Shown: piece by piece, positions 56,880 to 64,000 of the stretch
How the letters are laid out: every line of letters begins with the position of its first letter
How positions within the stretch are numbered: position 1 is the stretch's first letter
Notes under the pieces: model-generated
Databases searched by the model: none
What the model saw: the letters and a program-made list of their open reading frames with translations, nothing else
Told to the model about the DNA's origin: nothing
Position numbers and translations under genes: made by a program
NCBI RefSeq assembly: GCF_021462225.1
Contig: NC_061795.1
Coordinates: forward strand, 47,855,880-47,919,879
Length of the DNA stretch: 64,000 bases
Direction: 5' to 3'
Origin: Girardinichthys multiradiatus
Lineage: Eukaryota > Chordata > Actinopteri > Cyprinodontiformes > Goodeidae

Positions 56880-57480
56880 GTGTTCAGACCCCATTCCCCT
56901 AAAAATATTCTAGTGCACCCATGTCTCCTACTGAGTCCACCAAGGAACACAGCAGACAGGTCAGCGAGAAAGATGTGGAGAAGTTTAAAGCAGGATTAGG
57001 TTCTAAAACATTGCACCAAGCTTTGAACATCTCCCAGAGCTCTGTTCAATACATCCTCTGAACATGGCAAAAGGATGGACCAACTGCAGACCTACCATGA
57101 CATGAACGTCCACCTAAACTGACAGGCTGAGCAAAGAGAGCAGTAATCAGAGAAGCAGCCAAGAGACCTATTGTTAGTCTGGAGGTGTACAGGGACCCAC
57201 AACTCAGGTGAGAGGATCTGTGGAAAAACAGCAATGAGTTATTTACTCCACTAAAAAGGCTTCTTTTGTATAAAAAAAAGTGGCTACAAGAAAGCCATAA
57301 GATGTCTTGTTTACAATGTGAATACACTATAACCAAGGTTACATATGGTGATGGCAGCATCATGCTGCGAAGATGCGTATCCCCGGCAGGAACAGGGAAG
57401 TGATCCTGGAAGAAAACCTTTTAAAGGCTAGGTTAGAATGGCATAGTCAAAGTCCAGATCTAAATCCAACTGAGAAGGTG
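56880..57480 (+). pseudogene. Degraded Tc1-like transposase gene
   Basis: The + strand DNA retains transposase wording: gagaaagatgtggagaag then tttaaagcaggattaggtt (helix-turn-helix), aaactgacaggctgagcaaag, gagaagcagccaagagacc, and later tcaaagtccagatctaaat (SPDLNP). Stops and indels interrupt every frame. It is cut off at 57482, where an L2 tail begins. Confidence 0.65.
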
Positions 57481-57482
57481 TG

Positions 57483-57919
57483 GTAATGTGTTCTCCTTTT
57501 ACAGATGACACTGTCTTTCAGTGTTTAACCCTTCTACAATTAATATTTTACTTGTCTTTCCCATGGAAAGTATTGTTATATCAGTGCTTCTGTGTTCCTT
57601 TTGTGTGTCTGCTCTGTTCTCTCAAACCCCCAGTGGATCATGGCAAATGGCCGATCACACTGAGCCTGGTTCTGGTTTTGCTGGAAGTTTCTTCCTGTTA
57701 AAGGGGAGTTTTCCTCTCCACTGTCCTCGCTACATGGTCATTCAGGAGGAGTGAATGCTGCAAGTCACTGACTCGATGCAATCTGCTGGGTTTCCTTAGA
57801 CAGAAAAACTTGGAATGTATGTACCTAACTTGAAATCTGTATGAATTGACTTTTTAAAGTGCTGTGAGACAACGTGTGTTGTGAATTGGCCTATATAAAT
57901 AAACTGAACTGAATTGATT
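57483..57919 (+). mobile_element. L2-like LINE 3' end fragment
   Basis: It carries the 3' UTR of the same L2-like family: ggccgatcacactgagcctgg, tcactgactcgatgcaatctg, tttccttagacagaaaaac and the tail ggcctatataaataaactg. A small internal deletion distinguishes it from the copy at 19800-19994. It is followed immediately by a SINE. Confidence 0.75.
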
Positions 57920-58276
57920 GGGCTGCACGGTGGTGCAGTTGGTAGCACTGTTGCCTTGCAGCAAGAAGGTCCTGGGATCGACTCCTGGCCAGGGGTCTTT
58001 CTGCATGGAATTTGCATGTTCTCCCCGTGTATGTGTGGGTTTTATCCGGGTACTCTGGCTCCCTTCCACAGTCCTGTTAGGTAAATTGGTCTCTCTAAAT
58101 TGCCCTTAGGTATGAATGAGTGTGTGCACAGTTGTTTGTGTGTAACCCTGCGATGGACTGACGACCTGTCCAGGGTGTACCCCGCCTCCTGCCCATAGAT
58201 TGCTGGAGATAGGCACCAGCTTCCCTGCGACCCACTATGGAAGAAGCGGTATACAAAATGATGAAATGACTGATTG
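57920..58276 (+). mobile_element. tRNA-derived SINE
   Basis: The head ggctgcacggtggtgcagtt contains an A-box-like ggtggtgcagttgg, and a B-box-like gggatcgactcc lies about 40 bp on. The body has tgcatgttctccccgtgta, gcgatggactgacgacctgtc and caccagcttccctgcgaccc. The tail has atgatgaaatgactgattgaa. This is a full-length teleost SINE inserted directly at the end of the L2 tail. Confidence 0.82.
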
Positions 58277-58308
58277 AATTGTAAGATGTGAAAATTGTTG
58301 TTTACAAG

Positions 58309-59096
58309 TGTTGGGGCCATCCATTTGGTCGCACATTTTGACGCACGCAGCTCAACAGACGTCGCAGCTCTGACGTCACTGGAAGTATAAATCGGCTGAG
58401 ATGCATAGTCTCGGGGCCATTTCCGCTTGTCGCAGGACAGCGTATAGGAGGCGCATTTCTGGTGAGACAAAGCTCGCAGGCGAACGTTTGCTCCACAAGG
58501 CCATTCCCAGAAGAGCTTGAAAGCTGGAAATCTGTCTGATACGAGAAGATCAGAGGATTTATTTGCTTATCGAAGACCACGCCACGACCGGCGCAGGTAA
58601 AAAACCTACAGAGGTTCTATGTCCAAGGAGATGAGTTTCCTCCTTGGGTATGCAGTCGACTAACGGTTCTTCATCTTTTCCCCTCGTGGACGGATGAGAA
58701 GTTACTGTTTTTTTTTCTTAATTTGATCACGGACGCGTGGGCATATACCAGAATAATGGTATATCAGAATTATTCGGCTTCAATAAATCTTCATATATAT
58801 AATTAAGAGAAGCATTTGTGTTTATTTCGTGCAAGACTGATTTATCTGTCAAAACAAAGTCGAAGTTCCCCCACCTTTGGTGAAGTGATTGAATAAACAG
58901 TGACAGTTTGTGGTTTTGGTTAATAATTTGTAATTATTAAAGAGCTTTGAGCCCATAATCACAACACCAGAGGATATCTCTGATTTATATTCGTAAGTGA
59001 TGATCTTTGGTTAAGAAATTAATATTTTTCAAATTATTATTTTAAATTATGATTCTTGATGAATATTAATTGATCAATAATCATATATTCCTTACA
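58309..59096 (+). mobile_element. Solo LTR, 788 bp, TSD CAAG
   Basis: The segment begins TGTTGGGGCCATCC and ends ATTCCTTACA, with CAAG repeated at 58305-58308 and 59097-59100. A CpG-containing promoter-like part with gtataaatcggctgag (about 58386) is followed by ttcaataaatcttc (polyadenylation signal, about 58779) and a long AT-rich 3' part. The 4-bp duplication and long R-U5 suggest a retrovirus-like element. No internal genes are attached. Confidence 0.75.
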
Positions 59097-59125
59097 CAAG
59101 CGTACTTCATCCAATCTAACTTAGT

Positions 59126-59235
59126 GTGAATGTTTTTGCAAAGAAGAATGGTCAAAGACTCCAGATTTACAAAACTGGTAGAGACATACCCCAAAATGTT
59201 TCCAGCTTTCACTGTAGTAAAAATTATCATGGAAT
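59126..59235 (+). mobile_element. Tc1-like non-coding remnant
   Basis: The words acaaaactggtagagacatac followed by cccaaaatg, and fainter flanks, match the reverse complement of 37480-37550 in the outer Tc1 (cttggggtatgtttctatcag). Only about 100 bp can be followed. Confidence 0.45.
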
Positions 59236-59367
59236 TAAAAACCATCTACATTTTTCTTACATTTTCTCCATCTTGCACTGTTTTCTGTGTGACTGGTGTG
59301 GTTGTCCATTGCATACTTGAGACATGCTGGCCAACATGAATGCACTGAGTCTTAATCTCGCTCTCGG

Positions 59368-60985
59368 TGGAAGACATACGTGTTTCTCTCACTCCCTCCC
59401 TGCTGATCCCTGCTTCTGCTTTTTGTCTGTATTTTTCTCAGAGCCTCGCTTTGCATATGCTCCAAACTTGTAAATTATGGATTTGGTCAGCTGGTCTCTC
59501 AACGTAACTGATCAAATTTTTTCGACGGGAAGACAGGGTAAAGGAGACCCTCTTGTCCAGACGGGACGTTCTTCTCACAATGGATTCTTGGCAGCAGTGG
59601 AAGATTGTGTGCTTGACTACAATGTCGGTGGAGGACATAGAAAATGTGTACATATTTGGACTTTTGATAACAGGATTTCTGCTTTTTGGAGTTGGTGGTT
59701 ACCTGGCTTATCGAGTGATTCGCAAAACGTGGCCAGCTGTTCAAAGTGTTCAAAAGCTTCCTGTGATGTTCGATGGAGCCTGCAGAGCGATCAGCACTCA
59801 GACTGAAATGTTAAGAGAGCAGAATCGCAAGGTGGACACGATTCTTGAACAGAATCGCAACCTGGCAGCGGTTGGACTCAGAGGTTAAAGGATATAATCT
59901 TAGAGAAGTTGTACGCTCGAGATCTGCAGAAAGTACCAGAAATTTGGCTATTTGGATTGGCAATTGAGACATATCAGTAAAACTCTTAAGGTAGTTGGAA
60001 ATTCACAACTGCCTGAACCACAACATTTATTGTTTTTCTAAATCTGGCGCCCCAATGTGGCCTTGGCAACTTCTGCTAACTAGCTATCGACAAAATATCT
60101 TCTGGATGTTATATGAACACGACGGTCTTCCCCAGCACTCCCTTACCAGCTGTGTGCTGATAGGACTACTGATAAAACTTCCACCTCTCTTCTCAAGGAC
60201 AATTGCGCTTCTATCAGTATTGACACATAATTCTTGCAAACACATTCAGACTTATATATATTCACACCCTCAAGATTCCACCGTACCCTTGCTAAATCTT
60301 TACTTATGTGTGTGTTGATTACCCCTGCTGAGGTTTTTTGTACTATTTCAGACTCTATTCTGCTAAGAATAAAGTCTGAAATATGATTTTATTTCCCTCC
60401 TATCTTACTTTACCTAAATGTGTGATTTCATTACTTTTCTTGGATTTTCAGATTTATCAGGATTACCAGCAAAAGCCAAATATTATTAGCATTTGAAAAT
60501 TTGACTACAGCTGTTTTTACACCAATGACCATAGATTTTTAAATTTCTTAGAAGGATTGTATTACAAATATTTCATACCAGTGAAAGCCAAACATTATTA
60601 GTATTTAAAAAGTTTGGACCTACCAGTGACCCAGCTTCTCTACTTCAGTGAGTGCCCATGGCTGTTACTATGTGAATGATGGGACCACAGTTGCCTCATA
60701 CCAGCGACCTCAAGGATTGATATTATCATTTTTCTTCTAGCACAGAATGAATTCCTTACCACAGAGGACTTAATGAGCTAACTACCTCTATTAGAAAGAT
60801 TGGATTAGAGCCAGCTCTTACCACTAAACTCCCAAGGATTATTAATGTCATTTGAGTTGTTTTTCTGTGTTTGATTTTCTGTATCATTGTAAAGTTTTAC
60901 CTCATGTACAGCACTTTGAGTGCCTTGTTGCTGAGAAGCGTTATATAAATAAACTTGACTTGACTTGACCTGACTTGACTCGAGT
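59368..60985 (+). mobile_element. Retroelement with small membrane-protein gene, copy B
   Basis: It shares about 1.05 kb with copy A (C/T-rich leader, coding frame, and a 3' region ending aaagtctgaaatatgatttta). It then diverges into its own 0.55-kb 3' part. This ends tgtacagcactttgagtgcct, gcgttatataaataaactt and a ttgac repeat, a LINE-type tail different from that of copy A. No long terminal repeats or inverted ends were found. Confidence 0.55.
59580..59888 (+). CDS. Small single-pass membrane protein of unknown family, copy B
   Basis: From MDSWQQWKIV the frame gives 102 residues. Residues about 24-44 are a hydrophobic segment rich in glycine (IFGLLITGFLLFGVGGYLAY) followed by RVIRK. Residues 68-93 are a polar heptad-like helix (ISTQTEMLREQNRKVDTILE). 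The stop follows GLRG as in copy A. An upstream ATG at 59477 (MDLVSWSLNVTDQIFSTGRQ) corresponds to the longer start of copy A. Here about 8 bp are missing between the two starts, so the extension is out of frame. Membrane segment, helix and C-terminus are preserved in both copies. Function unknown. Confidence 0.55.
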   Translation: MDSWQQWKIVCLTTMSVEDIENVYIFGLLITGFLLFGVGGYLAYRVIRKTWPAVQSVQKLPVMFDGACRAISTQTEMLREQNRKVDTILEQNRNLAAVGLRG

Positions 60986-63239
60986 GACTTTCTTACAAAT
61001 TAGCTAATAACTATTGACACTCCATTGCTACCTTCATCCTTTCGGCAGATGGTATGAAGAGACTTCAGCTGAGAGCATCTTCTTTACATCAGGCAGGAGC
61101 TGCTCCAAATTATTTGGATGTTTACTTCTTTCTGAATGAATCTTTAATTACAGCCGGATGCCTCGGCAAACATAAGCAGCATTTAATGGAGTGGAGATGA
61201 GGCCCTGCAGCTCCTCAAATTCACACAGTGAGTGAGCAAGCATGTGTGATTACATAGTGCAACAGTCCGGGACAGTTAAACACGAACTCCTACCGACTCA
61301 AACAGTGCATCTCTACTTGAGTGTGAAGGTGTTGGTGTGATGTTACAGACTCAGCAATCTGTTTCAAAGGTCGTCTTCCTTCCACCGGTTTCCAGGGAGC
61401 AGCAGACCTGCAGCTACAGTGGCCTCTATTATAGAAAAGGTTCTGCAGAGAGAAATCTGTCAAAAATATTTTTTATTCATTTGGACAACTCTTGAATGGT
61501 GCTCTCACATAAAGTAAAATGTAAAACACAGCAACATCAACGTAACTAAATGTAACAGACAGGTGTAGTGTTCTGTGTTGTCGTTCCTTTTAAGTATTTT
61601 ATGGATTAGGAATGTTGCTGAGCTCAACAAATCATTAATAGATGGCTTTACAAAAGCTTAATCTCTGCCAGTTTCATTTAAAACAGGCGCTGAAGACTCC
61701 ACATGAGGACTTTACAGCAGAGGAACAGCTACAATCAGGTGAAAGATGAAACGTTTCATGTCAGAGGATCCAAGTGATCAAAACTAACTCAGAAATTCAG
61801 CTGTATGCCAAAGAGGTTAAAGTTTTTGAGAGCATATTTCTCTAAGATTTACACACTTTTAGTTTTGGCATACAGTTTGTTTGAAAAGTAATCATACCCC
61901 TTAAACTTTGCAACCTCAAACTCCATGATGTTTTTCTGTGGCCAGAATCAAAGTAGTGCATAATTGTGAAACTGAAGTAAAAAGATACACAGTTTTCAAA
62001 CATTTTTGTCAGCGTCTGCTCGGAGAGTTATTTAGCGCATATAAGAATGAGCTGCAAAACTGTGGCAAGCCTTCAGGGTACATGTGTCATCTGCTGTTTA
62101 CCAAAGATATATTGTCATTTGTTCATTTTAATCTGTTTAAGTTTAGTTTTACTCGATGGGTAATCCTTCACATATCAGTAGTGCTAATCTGGAGCTCGTA
62201 GCTGGCTGCTGTTATTTCCACATCAGTAAAGCAACACACTATATCAGAGTGTGTGGAGTTTGTTGAGGGTTGTATGTTTAAGATGTGTGTTATTATTTGA
62301 TTAAAGACCCTTTTGGATTAAAAAAGATATTAAAATCATCTACTCGGTTCATCTCTGAATCAACCAAGGCAGCTGTAGGTTCAGGTATGTGAAGATTTGT
62401 ATAGTTTCATATATTTGTGATTCATCACAATACGCAAAGTTCCATTAGTCAAAAAGTACATTAACAGTAAAATTAATATCTACAGATATCACTGCAGTCT
62501 GACTAGAATAAGACTAAAATCGTTTCACCTGAACCTACAAACAACATGTGAACACATGAAGCCTGCAAACACAGAAAGTATGCAAACAGCAGCCAATGAT
62601 TGTTCAGTTATGTTTGTCTATTCTGTATCATATTTGATCACAAAAAACATTCCATTTAGCTATTACACTTTGCATATCAATTTACCAGAAACCTAGTGAG
62701 TTGTGAAAGTATTGATTAGCTACTGTCTGAAATAAATGGACCATGAAGACAGCAGTGCAGGAAGCAGAATATAATTTACATGGTGGCTAAAAATACTTAA
62801 CATTTGCAGATGGCATTCATTGTTCTGTTTTAAATGTCCAATTAAGAAAAAGGTTCTGTCCCATTGGTTTATCCCTGTGCCATTGATCACTTGCACTGAA
62901 GGTTAATATTAAGAACTATAAGGTAATCTGATCAACTACAACATTCTCCTCACTGCAGCTAAGATGTCTGAACATGACTGCTAGCAGCCTCTCAACTCCT
63001 GAAAGCATCTGCTAACTCTGTGATCGGTGGTCCCTACAGCAGACAGAACTTGTCATAAACACTGTGCTGCATGCAAAGCCCTCTATTTTTAAGTCCACTC
63101 TGGAGAAAAAGAGGGGTTCCGATGCTGTAAAAAAAGCCCCAAATTAATATGAAGGTTGAGGTCTAAGATAAGTGGATCTAAACTTGTGACTAGAACAGAA
63201 CTTATGGCCCTTTTCCATTAGGACCTACTCAGCATAACT
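60986..63239. other. Intergenic sequence with a Tc1 terminal-repeat remnant
   Basis: At about 61870-62000, gtttgaaaagtaatcatacccctt and nearby words look like a decayed Tc1 inverted repeat. The rest is AT-rich non-coding DNA without recognisable genes. Short open frames, including 61938-62201, have no domain support. Confidence 0.4.
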
Positions 63240-64000
63240 TGTCTTATGATTATTGATTAATTAATATTTATCAATAATTATAATTAAAAATCATAATTCT
63301 GAAACTAATTTCCAAACCAAAAATTATTACTTATGAATAGAAATCAGAGATGTCCTCTGGTGTTGTGATTATGGGCTCAAAGCCCTTAATAATTACAATT
63401 AGTAAATTATCATAAATAATTGATAATTATTAATTAATCAACCGCTTCACCGAAGGTGGGGGAACTTTGACCTTATTTTGTCAGATAAATCAATGTTGCT
63501 CAAAATAAACACAAACGCTTTCTCTTTATCTACACAAACATTTATTAAACCAACAGCCCTGATACACTTTGCTATTATGATTCTATAATCTTCACCTAAT
63601 CAAGCCTGCAAAACGTCTACACAAAAGGGGTAAAATAACTAACCAAACAAAGATAAAAGAACATTCAGTGTCTATGAAAGTCAAACCAGTGGTTTATGGG
63701 CAAAAATGGTAATGGAACAAAGCTTTGGGAGCGGCTTCCACCAGCCCACAGTCATAAAACCCCCAAAGTCGGAGCTCAGTGAAACACAAAGGGTCGTAAA
63801 ACTGTTAGGCAGCAACCAGTGGAAAAACACTAAGAGTGAAGACAATGGAACAGTGAGTGTTCCACCATGAGGTTCTAGCTGGAGCTTCAGAGCTTCTGAG
63901 AACCTCTAGCAGTCCAACTTTTACGTTCACCTGAATCTGCGCTCAGGTGTTCAAAACACAGTGAGACACACACAGCTTCAAAGCACTGCAGCTTTCAGAG
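63240..64000 (-). mobile_element. LTR in antisense, cut by the window end
   Basis: The reverse complement of 63240-63490 matches the last 250 bp of the LTR at 58309-59096, including aaagttcccccacctt, ctttgagcccataatcacaac and accagaggacatctctgattt. The minus-strand end is CA (complement of TG at 63240). It is preceded on the + strand by AACT, a possible 4-bp target copy whose partner would lie outside the window. The upstream U3-like part differs from the other LTR. Whether internal viral sequence follows cannot be seen. Confidence 0.6.

Noticed and set aside
57918..58109. 63-residue + strand open frame and minus-strand frames over the same area
   Set aside because: They lie entirely within the SINE and the L2 tail.

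Overview
The window is vertebrate nuclear DNA and most resembles a teleost fish genome. It is AT-rich and has GT/AG-bounded exons, Tc1-like and hAT-like DNA transposons, L2/CR1-like LINEs with GAATT-type tails, tRNA-headed SINEs and many solo LTRs. I see no bacterial operons, CRISPR arrays, rRNA genes or true tRNA genes. The lineage below teleost cannot be fixed by eye.

The one host gene I recognise is a neuritin-like gene (nrn1l type, a GPI-anchored extracellular cysteine-rich protein) on the + strand. Exon 2 is at 1072-1222 and the terminal coding exon is at 35373-35670. They share a phase-2 intron of about 34 kb. The signal-peptide exon is not visible and probably lies upstream. A second exon-like block (36863-37061, good splice sites, product unknown) lies downstream of the neuritin 3' end.

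The intron and the downstream half are layered mobile elements. Left to right: solo LTRs with perfect target-site duplications (2658-3267, 6510-7027, 22591-23242); an LTR-bounded element with a GC-rich, 45-bp-repeat interior (8439-11370); a degraded hAT-like element (11684-14140); and a minus-strand Ty3/gypsy element (15585-21684). The gypsy element is split by an internally deleted L2-like LINE, which is itself split by a solo LTR. A full-length Tc1 follows (24146-25755); its transposase frame is open but carries Asp-to-Asn at the second catalytic position. Remnants and a SINE complete the intron.

Downstream, a Tc1 copy of the same family with all three catalytic residues (38468-40077) sits inside an older, frameshifted Tc1 of another family (37241-40412). 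Next come a CR1-like LINE interrupted by a solo LTR (41320-43712), a Tc1 pseudo-element interrupted by an antisense L2 (50566-53368), a SINE (57920-58276) and two related LTRs in opposite orientation (58309-59096 and 63240 to the window end).

The least expected feature is a pair of diverged elements (45885-47125 and 59368-60985). Each encodes the same small protein of about 100-143 residues, with one predicted membrane segment and a polar helix, which I cannot assign to any family. The two copies end in different LINE-like 3' tails, which suggests a non-autonomous retroelement carrying its own small membrane-protein gene.
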